Shown here piece after piece: positions 30,402-39,652 of a DNA stretch of 64,000 nucleotides. The DNA lies in contig NZ_CP072852.1 in assembly GCF_017948265.1 (NCBI RefSeq), positions 2,046,001-2,110,000 of the forward strand, given 5' to 3'. A program made the position numbers and the translations under genes. The notes under the pieces are model-generated. The model saw only the letters and a program-made list of their open reading frames with translations, searched no databases and was not told the origin of the DNA. This DNA comes from Rhodoferax sp. PAMC 29310 (lineage in GTDB: Bacteria > Pseudomonadota > Gammaproteobacteria > Burkholderiales > Burkholderiaceae_C). Position 1 is the stretch's first letter; every line of letters starts with the position of its first letter.

Positions 30402-32690
30402 ATGCTTTTGTCCCGCCCGATCAGCCGCCCTGCCCGCCCACGCCCCAAAGGCTGGGCGAGCCCGGCACGTGCAATTGCTACTGTATTAATAGCTGCTTGC
30501 GCAGGAAGCGCAGGGGCTACAGCCACTTTTAATGAAATAAAGTCGGCATACACCCCGTCTGACACGCTGATTCTGGACCGCCACGGGGAGGTGATCCACC
30601 GCTTGCGCACCGACGCCACCGTTCGACGGGGCCAGTGGGTGGCGCTGGCTGACATCTCCCCCGCCCTGCGCACGGCGCTGGTCTTGTCTGAGGACAAACG
30701 CTTTTTTGAGCACAGCGGGGTGGACTGGCAGGCGGTGTCCGCTGCCGCCTGGGCCAATCTGTGGAACACCAAAACCCGGGGCGCCAGCACCCTCACCATG
30801 CAGCTGGCCGGGCTGATGGACAAGGACTTGAAACGCGGGTCGAGTGGACGCACCGTGTTGCAAAAAATGGGCCAAACCGTGTCGGCCCAAATGCTGGAGC
30901 ACCAGTGGCGCAAAGACCAAATTCTAGAGGCCTACCTGAACCTGGTGCCTTTGAAGGGCGAGTTGGTGGGCGTGGATGCGCTCAGCCAAACCCTGTTTGG
31001 CAAAGCCGCCCACGGGCTGGACGCACGCGAGGCCGCCATCACCGCCGCGCTGGTGCGCGCCCCCAATGCCTGCTCTACCGTGGTGGCGCAGCGCGCTTGC
31101 CAGGTGCTCAAAGCCATTCAAACCGGCGTCACGGCGGCCGACTGCACCGAGTTGGACCTGTTCACCCTGGCCATGTTTCAACGCCGAGGCTTTGAGCCCA
31201 GCGAAGGCATCGCCCCCCATGTAGCGCGCCAAGTGGTGCGGGCCGCGCAAAGCGACACGGGCGCCGTCCCCACCACTTTGCGCACCAGCCTAAGCGCCCC
31301 CCTGCAACGCTTTGCGGTGCAAACCCTGCAACAGCACTTGCGCGAACTCGCCGGCCGCCATGTGGAAGACGGCGCCCTGGTGGTGCTGGACAACGCCACC
31401 GGCGAGGTGTTGGCCTGGGTCGGCTCATCTGGCGCCCTGAGCGACGCGGCCGAGGTTGACGGCGTCACCGCCCTGCGCCAGCCCGGCTCCACGCTAAAAC
31501 CCTTTTTGTACGCCCAGGCCATTGCCGAGCGGCGCATCACTGCCGCGTCTTTGTTGGACGACTCGGGCACCCAACTGCAAACCGCCAGCAGGCTCTACAT
31601 TCCGCAAAACTACGACCGCCAGTTCAAAGGCTGGGTATCCACCCGCACAGCACTGGCGGCTTCGCTGAACGTGCCAGCCGTGCGCACACTGGTCATGGTC
31701 TCGCCCGACGCATTTAACAAACAACTGATCGCGCTGGGTCTGCCGCTCAAAGAAACTGGCGACTATTACGGCTACAGCCTGGCACTGGGCAGCGCCGAGG
31801 TGTCCCTGCTGTCACTCACCAACGCCTACCGGGCCCTGAGCAACGGCGGCCGACTGGGCCCCACCACCCTCACCCCCGCCGCGCCGCCCAAAGCCGGTCA
31901 AAAGAAGGTGATGCCCAACGCCGCGCCCCCGGTGCTCAACCCCGGCACCGCTTTCATCGTGGGTAATATCTTATCTGACCCCCTGGCCCGCGCCCGAACC
32001 TTCGGCACCGACAGCGTCTTGGCCACCCGCTTTTGGAGCGCCGTCAAAACCGGCACCAGCAAAGACATGCGCGACAACTGGGCCATGGGGTTCTCCCAGC
32101 GCTACACGGTTGGCGTCTGGGTCGGCAACGCCAGTGGCGCCCCCATGTGGGATGTGAGCGGCACCAGCGGCGCCGCGCCTATTTGGGCCGTCGTGATGAA
32201 GCACCTGCACCGAAGTCTGCCCAGCCTCGCGCCCCAACCGCCAGCCGGGGTCGTGCAGGCCGCCGTTCGTTTCTCCCTGCCCCAGAGCACCGCCGAACCG
32301 GCCGAGGCCGCGCGCCAGGAATGGTTTTTGCGCGGAACCGAGCAAGCCAACTTTGCTATCAATACAGAAGCTACTCCCGCAGGTAATACGGGCGCCAGAG
32401 GCCTAAAAGGCTTAAAAAACTCATCTCGAGCCATCGCCCGTATCACCAACCCCACCACCGGCACCATCATCGCCCTAGACCCCGGCATTCCCCCCAGTCA
32501 CCAACGGGTGCGCTTCATGGCTGAGGGAAAAAACCTGCGCTGGGTCATGGACGGCAAAGTCTTCGCCAAAGGCTCGGTCGCCCCGTGGCTACCCTGGCCC
32601 GGCCGCCATGTGGTGCAAATCATCAACGAACGTGGTGAGGTGCTGGACGAAGTGCGGTTGGAAGTGCGCGGGGCGGGGGTCAAGAGCTAG
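30402..32690 (+). CDS. pbpC: Penicillin-binding protein 1C
   Basis: A 762-residue bifunctional peptidoglycan synthase. GT51 transglycosylase: EDKRFFEHSGVDW (catalytic Glu near residue 97) and RGASTLTMQLAGL. Transpeptidase: RQPGSTLKPF with the catalytic Ser near residue 362, SLNV, and VKTGTSKDM near 547. A BiPBP-C domain ends the protein (IARITNPTTGTIIALDPGIP..., about residues 675-760). Two copies of the dispersed repeat lie inside the gene in frame, in the signal-anchor region (residues 24-46) and in the linker before the BiPBP-C domain (650-673). It is paired with the alpha-2-macroglobulin gene, which protects murein precursors or traps proteases in the model for this locus. Confidence 0.95.
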   Translation: MLLSRPISRPARPRPKGWASPARAIATVLIAACAGSAGATATFNEIKSAYTPSDTLILDRHGEVIHRLRTDATVRRGQWVALADISPALRTALVLSEDKRFFEHSGVDWQAVSAAAWANLWNTKTRGASTLTMQLAGLMDKDLKRGSSGRTVLQKMGQTVSAQMLEHQWRKDQILEAYLNLVPLKGELVGVDALSQTLFGKAAHGLDAREAAITAALVRAPNACSTVVAQRACQVLKAIQTGVTAADCTELDLFTLAMFQRRGFEPSEGIAPHVARQVVRAAQSDTGAVPTTLRTSLSAPLQRFAVQTLQQHLRELAGRHVEDGALVVLDNATGEVLAWVGSSGALSDAAEVDGVTALRQPGSTLKPFLYAQAIAERRITAASLLDDSGTQLQTASRLYIPQNYDRQFKGWVSTRTALAASLNVPAVRTLVMVSPDAFNKQLIALGLPLKETGDYYGYSLALGSAEVSLLSLTNAYRALSNGGRLGPTTLTPAAPPKAGQKKVMPNAAPPVLNPGTAFIVGNILSDPLARARTFGTDSVLATRFWSAVKTGTSKDMRDNWAMGFSQRYTVGVWVGNASGAPMWDVSGTSGAAPIWAVVMKHLHRSLPSLAPQPPAGVVQAAVRFSLPQSTAEPAEAARQEWFLRGTEQANFAINTEATPAGNTGARGLKGLKNSSRAIARITNPTTGTIIALDPGIPPSHQRVRFMAEGKNLRWVMDGKVFAKGSVAPWLPWPGRHVVQIINERGEVLDEVRLEVRGAGVKS
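30472..30538 (+). repeat. Dispersed palindromic repeat, copy D (inside pbpC signal region)
   Basis: Pattern: AATTGCTACTGTATTAATAG then CTGCTTGCGCAGGAAGCGCA, then GGGGCTACAGCCACTTTTAA. This is one of the best matches to the family. It is translated in frame as IATVLIAACAGSAGATATF, supplying part of the hydrophobic N-terminal segment. Confidence 0.75.
32351..32420 (+). repeat. Dispersed palindromic repeat, copy E (inside pbpC linker)
   Basis: Begins CTTTGCTATCAATACAGAAG, continues CTACTCCCGCAGG, then GGGCGCCAGAGGCCTAAAAG. It is translated in frame as FAINTEATPAGNTGARGLKG, a linker between the transpeptidase and BiPBP-C domains. It shares long identity with copy G at 57969. Confidence 0.75.
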
Positions 32691-32731
32691 AGACCAGGAC
32701 GAGCCGCAGTGCCAGACTGCGGGCGGCGGGT

Positions 32732-33126
32732 TCAACCCAGGTTAAGTCGCACCAAGGCAACCGCGTACAAGATGAAACAGGCCAGCAAGCCAACGACCAG
32801 CACGCCTGACACAGGCTTGATGAGTTTGTAGACGGCCCGCACCGAGGCAAAGTGCCCCCACCCCGCCGAGCTTCTCTCAACGACCAGCAGCACCGCCACG
32901 GCCACGGCCATCATCAAAATGCCAGAGACCAGCGCTGCCTTCCCCCAGAAGTCACCCCAGTAGCGCAAGCCGTGCCACGCGCTGTTCCACAAACCGCCCA
33001 ACATCAAGCCCGTCGCCACGGTGCCGCGCGCTGGAGCTTCTCTTGCCAGCGACGCATCGCCTCAGTCGGCCAGGGCCACGCCAATAAAACACCCAAGCCC
33101 ATCAACACGGCGACAACGATACCCAT
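32732..33126 (-). pseudogene. Small integral membrane protein gene with a frameshift
   Basis: Read from an ATG at 33126, residues MGIVVAVLMGLGVLLAWPWP form one membrane helix; after about 33 residues the frame is lost near 33023-33030, and the rest (GTVATGLMLGGLWNSAWHG..., three further helices, ending ALVRLNLG) lies in another frame to 32732. Comparison with the degenerate copy at 58.3-58.6 kb shows that the two halves belong to one frame there, with one base more at this point. The undamaged ancestor would be about 131 residues, four helices, no known function. It converges on pbpC. Confidence 0.7.
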
Positions 33127-33583
33127 GAATTTCCCCAATGTAATTTGGCCACACCCAAAGCAGGCGGCTGCCACTGTGAGTCGGGGCTGAGCGGAAAACC
33201 TTACGGGGGTGGGGAGTCGGTCGATTTCATGAGTGGGGTGATCGAAAAAGGCCCGAAACAGAAGTCCGTTTCAGACACATTGCCGCCGGTTACGACAGTC
33301 GGCTTAAGGGTTGTCCAATTCATTGCCCGTCACAAGCCGTTTGTGGCATTCGGCAACGTGCCGAAAGCTGCCTTTCACAATTAGCTTTCGTAAGTCAAGT
33401 ACGCGGGCGAAAGCGGTCATTAACGATGGGCACCTCTACTTCGGCACTGAGCCAAAAAAAGCAGAAAGAACACTCGAGTCGGCCATGGCATCCCTTGTCA
33501 AAGCGCCAACATGGGTCATGCTCGCCATTGATTTTCGGGCAGAGTCTGCACTTAAATCTCCAATAATTTGCATTTGAGAAAGC
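33127..33583. other. Non-coding region with no recognised feature
   Basis: About 455 bp between two leftward genes. No convincing protein, RNA or repeat from the other families was found. It contains TTTCGTAAGTCAAG and CGGGCGAAAGCGGTCATT blocks that look like remnants of an intergenic element, but I cannot name it. Confidence 0.35.
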
Positions 33584-34561
33584 CTAGCCTTCACTAGCTG
33601 GTGATGTGTTACGAATTACTTCACGACTCCTTTCTACGGAAGGTGGATACCCAAATTTTTCGCGATAGCATCTAATGAAATGTGATCTTGTCAAAAATCC
33701 ACACGCCATTTGCACCTCGGTCAGCGTGATGGCTGACTGCGTCAGCAAAGCATTCGCCCGCTTCAATCTCAAGTCCATGTAGAAGCGAGCAGGTGTGACC
33801 CCGATATTCTCTTTGAATAGGCGGTCCAGTTGCCTAATTGAAAGGCCTGCTTGACTGGCAATCTGGTCGCAATTCAGGGTGTCTTCGATATGCCGTTGCA
33901 TGCTTTCAATCGCATTGAGCAGGCGCGGATTGGTGACGTTTAGGCGATTGCGCAATGACAGGCGCTGACTTGCTTGAGACTTTCTAATTTCCGGGTGTAT
34001 GCATTGTTCCGCAACAGACGTGGCCAGGTTATGCCCATGTCGTTGTTCGATCAGGTTCATCATCATGTCAAGGCCAGCTGAACCTCCCGAGCAGGTAATT
34101 CGACGTCCGTCGATTTCATAGAGCTCATCGGTCACATTAAGCGAAGGAAATTCCTCTCGAAATCCATCGATATGCTCCCAGTGAATAGTGCATCGATAAC
34201 CATTGAGCAGCCCAGACTGAGCCAAAAATACGGTTCCAACAGACGTCGCTCCCATGGTGACGCCATTCTCTGCGTGTCTGCGAAGCCATCTTTTGGTATC
34301 CGAATTGCATTGGCGTTCAGCGTCAATCCCAGCAACAACGATCAGCGTATCAAATTGAATGGTGTCACTCAATCGAGAAGTAGGAGTAATCGCGATTCCA
34401 TTGCTGGCTTCGACGGGCTGATCGTCAGGCGATAGTAACCACCACCTGTAAAGTTCTTTGCCGGCCATTCGATTGGCCATACGCAATGGCTCAAGCACAC
34501 CTGACAGCGAGAGCATCGAAAACTGCGGTATTAACAAATATCCAAAATCAATTGGTGCCAT
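33584..34561 (-). CDS. GlxA-family (DJ-1/PfpI + AraC) transcriptional regulator
   Basis: A 325-residue regulator with an N-terminal class I glutamine-amidotransferase-like domain (residues 1-190, with GYLLIPQFSMLSLSGVLEPLRMAN and TMGATSVGTVFLAQSG, no catalytic Cys in the elbow) and a C-terminal AraC double helix-turn-helix (CDQIASQAGLSIRQLDRLFKENIGV and ITLTEVQMACGFLTRSHFIRCYREKFG). Characterised relatives such as GbdR and CdhR activate catabolism of glycine betaine or carnitine. As the last gene of the leftward cluster, 181 bp after the MmgE/PrpD gene, it is probably the local activator. Confidence 0.93.
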   Translation of the reverse strand: MAPIDFGYLLIPQFSMLSLSGVLEPLRMANRMAGKELYRWWLLSPDDQPVEASNGIAITPTSRLSDTIQFDTLIVVAGIDAERQCNSDTKRWLRRHAENGVTMGATSVGTVFLAQSGLLNGYRCTIHWEHIDGFREEFPSLNVTDELYEIDGRRITCSGGSAGLDMMMNLIEQRHGHNLATSVAEQCIHPEIRKSQASQRLSLRNRLNVTNPRLLNAIESMQRHIEDTLNCDQIASQAGLSIRQLDRLFKENIGVTPARFYMDLRLKRANALLTQSAITLTEVQMACGFLTRSHFIRCYREKFGYPPSVERSREVIRNTSPASEG

Positions 34562-34742
34562 GAAGATTTCAAATTATTGGAGTCCTGCTGTAGCGTGAAT
34601 GGCCTCTTGCACGTTCAGCCCACAAGCACCTTTCCAAAATACCACAGGATGACGCAGGGCAAAGTCGGTCAACGCCCACCAAAAAAATGGGCTGAGCAGG
34701 GATCAACGTCACGTGAAATCGCCTTGATCTCGCGGTTTCTGC

Positions 34743-36095
34743 TCATCTTTCGTTCAAAACAAGATCCAGAAGCGCAGACATGTCGCTTTTTTGGTGGCCA
34801 AGAGATTCCACTTCTTTCAATATTAATCTCGCCTTCGCCAACCCGACAATTGGGGTGGCAAGAGTTAAGAATTTTTCTTCAATTTCCGTCGCGCTTAGCA
34901 TACTCTCTGGGTCGCCCCGTGCCGTATGAGCCTCTGAGTGAAGCAGTGTTCCGTCAAGCAATTCGAACGACACCCTAGCCCATCGCTGCGCAGGAAAGTG
35001 AGCATTGAACTCAGCGTCTTCCTTTAATAGCATGCCGGACGACAGCCGAAGCGCTTCGGCGTCAGTCAGCGACGATACATTCACTTCATCAGCGCCCAGG
35101 CTCCCCCTTGCCAGCGAAATGGCGACGCTGAACGGAAGACTGTACTGCGCCGCCTCCGTGCTCCGGGGGGATCGGGTAGCGAGTCGGGCCGCCTGATGGA
35201 AGGTGGTGACCTCCACTCGGGCTATACGATCTACCGGGATCCCATGCTCGCGTTGAAGTGCCAATGCCGCCTCGACCGCGGGTTGAGCCCAACGGCAGAC
35301 TGGATAAGGCTTGAAATACTGTTCCAGGATGTACCAGCGAGTCCCAAGATCTGCCCATAGGTGAGCCACTCGCTCTTCCTGTGCCGTCAACGCAGGTGCG
35401 CCGGTGAAACCGGATTTGGCCAATAGTGCCGCCGACATTCCGGCCATTGCGCCCCACCCCGAGCCATCCTTGACCATGGTCGGATGATCAATGCAGCGCA
35501 TCATCTGACTTCTGGGACCGTGGTACTCGGCGATTCCAAGCGCCTCCAATGTTTCGGCCGGGTTGAGTGCCAAAAAACGTGCCCCCAATGCGGCCGCCCC
35601 AAGGGCGTTCCACGCACCCGACGTATGGTAGTCGCAGGCCGTTTCGTGCAAGGCAATGCCTGCGCGGGTCGCGACTTCATAGCCAAGAACCAGTGCGCAC
35701 AAAAACTCCTGACCATAGCGAACGTGCCCTAGGTCTGCCAAAGCCAATAACGCAGGCAGCACGGTGACACCAACATGCCCTTTCGTCAGGACATGTCCAT
35801 CATGGGCGTCAAGACTATCAATGGTCATGCCGCCAGCGAGGGCAGCCCCAGGCATGCTGACTCGGCGCCCGTCAAAAAGCATCCGCGCGCCGACAGAGTT
35901 GGTTCCAAAATGTTCAGCGGCATGGTTGCGCGCGATATTCGACAGCGCCGTTGAACTCCCTCCTGCTGCAACACCACACAGGTCGACCATGCAGCGAACG
36001 GATTGTTTGACAACCTCTGGAGGAAGGTCCGCGAAGACCAATCCGTGTATGAACTTGGTCAGGGTCGAAGCATCATTGACCGGTAAAGGTGGCAT
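34743..36095 (-). CDS. MmgE/PrpD-family protein
   Basis: A 450-residue protein of the MmgE/PrpD fold, which includes 2-methylcitrate dehydratase, cis-aconitate decarboxylase and iminodisuccinate epimerase. Typical blocks are DAHDGHVLTKGHVGVTVLPALLALAD, YHTSGAWNALGAAALGARFLAL, KPYPVCRWAQPAVEAAL and SLPFSVAISLARG. The family acts on carboxylic acid C-C or C-O bonds; the substrate here is unknown. Start MPPLPVND (36095) overlaps the end of the enoyl-CoA hydratase gene by 23 bp; the longer in-frame leader is antisense-like. Its place after the hydratase suggests a step acting on a hydroxy acid intermediate. Confidence 0.9.
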   Translation of the reverse strand: MPPLPVNDASTLTKFIHGLVFADLPPEVVKQSVRCMVDLCGVAAGGSSTALSNIARNHAAEHFGTNSVGARMLFDGRRVSMPGAALAGGMTIDSLDAHDGHVLTKGHVGVTVLPALLALADLGHVRYGQEFLCALVLGYEVATRAGIALHETACDYHTSGAWNALGAAALGARFLALNPAETLEALGIAEYHGPRSQMMRCIDHPTMVKDGSGWGAMAGMSAALLAKSGFTGAPALTAQEERVAHLWADLGTRWYILEQYFKPYPVCRWAQPAVEAALALQREHGIPVDRIARVEVTTFHQAARLATRSPRSTEAAQYSLPFSVAISLARGSLGADEVNVSSLTDAEALRLSSGMLLKEDAEFNAHFPAQRWARVSFELLDGTLLHSEAHTARGDPESMLSATEIEEKFLTLATPIVGLAKARLILKEVESLGHQKSDMSALLDLVLNER

Positions 36096-36873
36096 CACGC
36101 TTCTCCAACATCGCCGACACGGCCTCTTTGTGGTCTTCCGTATGGTGAGCCAGTGCCTGCATCGACGCCGACAACTCCAGCAGGCTGTCAAGGTTCATGT
36201 GCTGCGCCTCACGCATCAAACGTTTGGTCATTCGCAAAACATGCGGTGGGTTGACGGCTATCCGGGAGGCCAAGTCAAATGCTGACTTCATCAGGTCTTC
36301 AGGGGTGACGACTTCTGACACCAAGCCCCAACTCAAGGCAGTCTGCGCGTCAATGGCCTCTCCCGTGAAAGCCATTTGATACGCTCTCGACAATCCAACG
36401 GCGCGAGGCAGAAACCATGCCCCCCCGTCGCCTGGAATGATGCCTACCTTGACGAAACTCTCGGCGAACATGGCCTGTTTCGACGCGATCCGCATATCAC
36501 ACATACAGGCGAGATCACATCCTGCGCCAATCGCTGGACCATTGACAGCCGCAATGGTGGGCACCTCAATGTTGTAGAGCGCTTTGGGAATCCTCTGTAT
36601 TCCACGACGGTAACCGTCTCTAACCTCAACTGGCGAGCCGCCAAACATGCCGGTTTTGTCCCGCATGTGTTTGACATTTCCGCCAGATGAGAACGATGTG
36701 CCAGTTCCGGTCAAAATTATCGCCCGAACCGAGATGTCGCCATTGATTCTGTCGATAGCTTGCTCCAGCGCATCGATCATGTCAGGGTCAGAGATCGGGT
36801 TGCGGGTCTCTGGCCGATTGAGTGTCAATGTAACGACATGGCCTTGTTGTTCATAAATTACCGGATCGTTCAT
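36073..36873 (-). CDS. Enoyl-CoA hydratase/isomerase family protein
   Basis: A 266-residue crotonase-fold enzyme. The oxyanion-hole segments are SFSSGGNVKHM (near residue 63) and AAVNGPAIGAGCDLACMCDMRIAS (near 110). The active-site region is FAESFVKVGIIPGDGGAWFLPRAVG, with Glu in the first catalytic position. It may hydrate an enoyl-CoA made by the dehydrogenase two genes upstream. The start overlaps the CoA-ligase stop (ATGA), so these are co-translated. CaiD and DmdD are family members in comparable clusters; which is nearer cannot be told by eye. Confidence 0.93.
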   Translation of the reverse strand: MNDPVIYEQQGHVVTLTLNRPETRNPISDPDMIDALEQAIDRINGDISVRAIILTGTGTSFSSGGNVKHMRDKTGMFGGSPVEVRDGYRRGIQRIPKALYNIEVPTIAAVNGPAIGAGCDLACMCDMRIASKQAMFAESFVKVGIIPGDGGAWFLPRAVGLSRAYQMAFTGEAIDAQTALSWGLVSEVVTPEDLMKSAFDLASRIAVNPPHVLRMTKRLMREAQHMNLDSLLELSASMQALAHHTEDHKEAVSAMLEKRDATFTGQ

Positions 36874-38438
36874 GATTTCTCCATTGTGCTGAAGCGGCTT
36901 AGCAGCTCTCTCTTGAGAACTTTGCCACTTGGATTAATTGGTAGTTCATCGACAAACTCAATTCGGCGTGGGCGCTTGAAAGCCGCGATCAAGCCACTCG
37001 TTTTACAGAAGTCGTCGACTGCCTCGCGAGTCAACGAAGAATCAGACCTGACGATAAATGCTGTGACGGCGCTGCCCCATTTCTCATCGGGGAGGCCAAC
37101 CACCGCAGCCTCTTTGACACCGGCACAGCGATACAACACTTCCTCGACTTCACGGGGGTAGATGTTTTCGCCGCCAGAGACGATCATGTCGTCAGCACGC
37201 CCATGAAACGTGAAATACCCGTCTTCATCACGACTGAAAAGGTCACTGGTATACAGCCACCCATTCTTGATCTTTTTGTCAGTCTCCGGTCGGTTGTTCC
37301 AATACCCTGACATCATTTGCGGGCCCTGAACGATGAGTTGGCCAATCTCATTACAAGCAACGCTTTCTTCGGGATGTACGTCTCGCCCTAGGGCAACCGG
37401 AACGATCCTGACGTTCGATATCAGCGTTGGCTTGCCACATGACCCCAGCTTGGAAAGGGCATCTCTGGGGTGCAGGAGCAAAGTCAGGCTAGCTTCTGTC
37501 ATCCCGTAACCGTTGTACAGGTTGGGACAAAACTCTTTCAGCACACGCTCCATCGTCGCCGCGGCAATGGCCGCGCCACCCGTGGTAATCAAGCGAAGGG
37601 ACGACACCTTGAAGTCCTTAAACCTGGGTTCAAAGAGCACTTCTTGAATCTGAGTCGGTACAGCAAACAAGGTCGTAATTCGTTCTTTCTCAATAATTTC
37701 GAGTGTGGTCAATGCCTGATAACGACCTTCCACCACATTGGTAGCCCCAACAAACATATGCGGCATAAAGAAGGCTTGCATACCCCCAACGTGATAGAGC
37801 GGCGCGATGTGAAGCGCGCGGTCGGTTGGTGCAATGCCGTATTCCATGACGCAATTCATCGCGATCGCCACGTCGTTGGCATGGGTGTGCATGACTCCTT
37901 TTGCCCGCCCTGTTGTGCCGGATGTGTACACCAGCGCAGAGAGGTGATCGGGTTCCGCGCTGTAGCCCGGCTCCACGTTGCCATCGCCCTGCTCAGCGAG
38001 TGTTTCAAAAAGGAAATGTTGCTCAGGCAGTGATGCCCCATTACCCGCCACGGCAATAAAGTCATGTACGCTGCGGACCGCTAGCTTCGCGAGCAATACG
38101 TTGGCCTCCAGCGCATGGCTATAGATAAGCAGACGAGCGCCTGAGTCTCTTAGGATATGGGAGACCTCACCTGCGGCTAGCCGAAAATTCATGGGCACAA
38201 CAACGGCACCAATTTTCTGGCAGGCAAAGTAAGAGGTCACCGAGGCTTCATCGGTGCTGAGGTAGATGGCGACCCGATCAAACGGGCGAACTCCAAGCTC
38301 CGTCAAAGCCTGTGCAAAGCGATTGATTCGCCGATTCCACTCAGCATAGGTCCAGCGTTTCGAGCCGAAAACCAAGGCCTCCCGGTTGGGATAACGGTCA
38401 ACCGCGCGTGTCAAGATGGATGCTATGTTCATAGTCAC
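36870..38438 (-). CDS. AMP-forming acyl-CoA ligase
   Basis: A 522-residue ANL-superfamily ligase that activates a carboxylic acid to its CoA thioester. The P-loop ALVYTSGTTGRAKGVMHTH, the A5 motif YNGYGMTEAS, GWLYTSDLFSRDEDGYFTFHGRADDMI with the A7/A8 hinge, and the catalytic Lys in INPSGKVLKREL at the C terminus are all present. Similar ligases handle short or medium chain or osmolyte acids (CaiC, DmdB). It lies 9 bp after the acyl-CoA dehydrogenase gene and overlaps the hydratase. Confidence 0.95.
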   Translation of the reverse strand: MTMNIASILTRAVDRYPNREALVFGSKRWTYAEWNRRINRFAQALTELGVRPFDRVAIYLSTDEASVTSYFACQKIGAVVVPMNFRLAAGEVSHILRDSGARLLIYSHALEANVLLAKLAVRSVHDFIAVAGNGASLPEQHFLFETLAEQGDGNVEPGYSAEPDHLSALVYTSGTTGRAKGVMHTHANDVAIAMNCVMEYGIAPTDRALHIAPLYHVGGMQAFFMPHMFVGATNVVEGRYQALTTLEIIEKERITTLFAVPTQIQEVLFEPRFKDFKVSSLRLITTGGAAIAAATMERVLKEFCPNLYNGYGMTEASLTLLLHPRDALSKLGSCGKPTLISNVRIVPVALGRDVHPEESVACNEIGQLIVQGPQMMSGYWNNRPETDKKIKNGWLYTSDLFSRDEDGYFTFHGRADDMIVSGGENIYPREVEEVLYRCAGVKEAAVVGLPDEKWGSAVTAFIVRSDSSLTREAVDDFCKTSGLIAAFKRPRRIEFVDELPINPSGKVLKRELLSRFSTMEKS

Positions 38439-38447
38439 TTGAGGTCT

Positions 38448-39641
38448 CTATAGATTGATTTTTATTTCTGGCAGATCAACGCTGGCGATCAGGTACTTGA
38501 CCATTTCAGTGGTCCCGCCAACGATGGTCAGAGCCCGGGCGTCTCTGTAGATTTGCTCAGCTCTACCAAACTGTTTGGTCAGCCCGTCGCCACCCAATAT
38601 CTGCACCGTTGCATCAGCGCAAAAGGTGGCTGCTTCAGTGGAGCAAAGTTTCGCCATTGACGCCGGCTTCATCAGCTCCTTGGGGGAGAGATGGCCGGAG
38701 TCGTAGAGCTTTGCTGCTCGGTAGGTGATCAGTTCAGCGGCGTCAATTCGCCAGCTCATTTCAGAAATACTGTTCCAGATGAGCTGCTTACACCCCAACT
38801 TCTGGCCAAAGCTAACTCGTTGTTGAGCGTGGCGCCGAGCGATTTCAAAAGCCGATCGCGCAACCCCCAGGCCGGAGCCCCCCAGAATCACACGTTCAAA
38901 GTTGAACATGCTCAACATGATCTTGAAACCTTCGTTGACTTGACCCAGCAAGTGATTGGCCGGAACCCGGCAATTGGTGAATTCCACCTCGCCGACGATG
39001 CAGCCCCGTCGACCCATGAAGTTGTAGGTTCGAGGAAATCGAATCCCTTTCGTCCCCTTGGGGACCACGATGGCACTCATGCCTTTTTGCGGTGCCACAT
39101 CGGGATTGCTGATCCCGTAAACGATGTAGGTGTCGGCGACGGAGGCGTTTGAGATGTAGCGTTTAAACCCGTTAATGACCCATTCATTCGTGGCCGAATC
39201 AAACACGATCGTGGTTTGCATACCCGCGCTGTCCGAGCCCACATTTTGCTCAGTGACGCAAATGGCGCCGATCTCGCTGCCATTGACGATGCCCGCAAGA
39301 TACTGATCCCTCACTTCAGGTTGCGCATACCGATGAAGGGGGTAGGCGCACGATGTGGCCGTGGCAATGGTTGTTTCAAACGCATAGCTAAGAGCCGCCG
39401 CTTCTTCCGACAAAATGACGGCATGGGTCAAACCGGGTGCGCTAAGACTACCCTGGTAGAGGTCTTGGAACATCAATTTAAGGTAGCCGCCTTCACCTAG
39501 GGCCTTGATAACGGCCTTGACCTCACCCCACTCCTCGCGATCTTCAATCGCGGCGGCGCGTGGGCCGAGTTCGCGCTGCAGAAAGTCGCGCGCATCGGAC
39601 CGAAACTGGCCGTCCTGCGTCGACAACAAGAAATCCTTCAT
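38448..39641 (-). CDS. Acyl-CoA dehydrogenase
   Basis: A 397-residue flavoprotein that desaturates acyl-CoA at C2-C3. Signature segments: ICVTEQNVGSDSAGMQTT (FAD/substrate loop), YISNASVADTYIVYG, and the C-terminal IYRDARALTIVGGTTEMVKYLI, whose Glu is in the usual catalytic-base position. Electrons would go to ETF, whose genes are not in the window. The order CoA ligase, dehydrogenase and hydratase is a short beta-oxidation-like set. Confidence 0.95.
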   Translation of the reverse strand: MKDFLLSTQDGQFRSDARDFLQRELGPRAAAIEDREEWGEVKAVIKALGEGGYLKLMFQDLYQGSLSAPGLTHAVILSEEAAALSYAFETTIATATSCAYPLHRYAQPEVRDQYLAGIVNGSEIGAICVTEQNVGSDSAGMQTTIVFDSATNEWVINGFKRYISNASVADTYIVYGISNPDVAPQKGMSAIVVPKGTKGIRFPRTYNFMGRRGCIVGEVEFTNCRVPANHLLGQVNEGFKIMLSMFNFERVILGGSGLGVARSAFEIARRHAQQRVSFGQKLGCKQLIWNSISEMSWRIDAAELITYRAAKLYDSGHLSPKELMKPASMAKLCSTEAATFCADATVQILGGDGLTKQFGRAEQIYRDARALTIVGGTTEMVKYLIASVDLPEIKINL

Positions 39642-39652
39642 GACTTTGTCCT

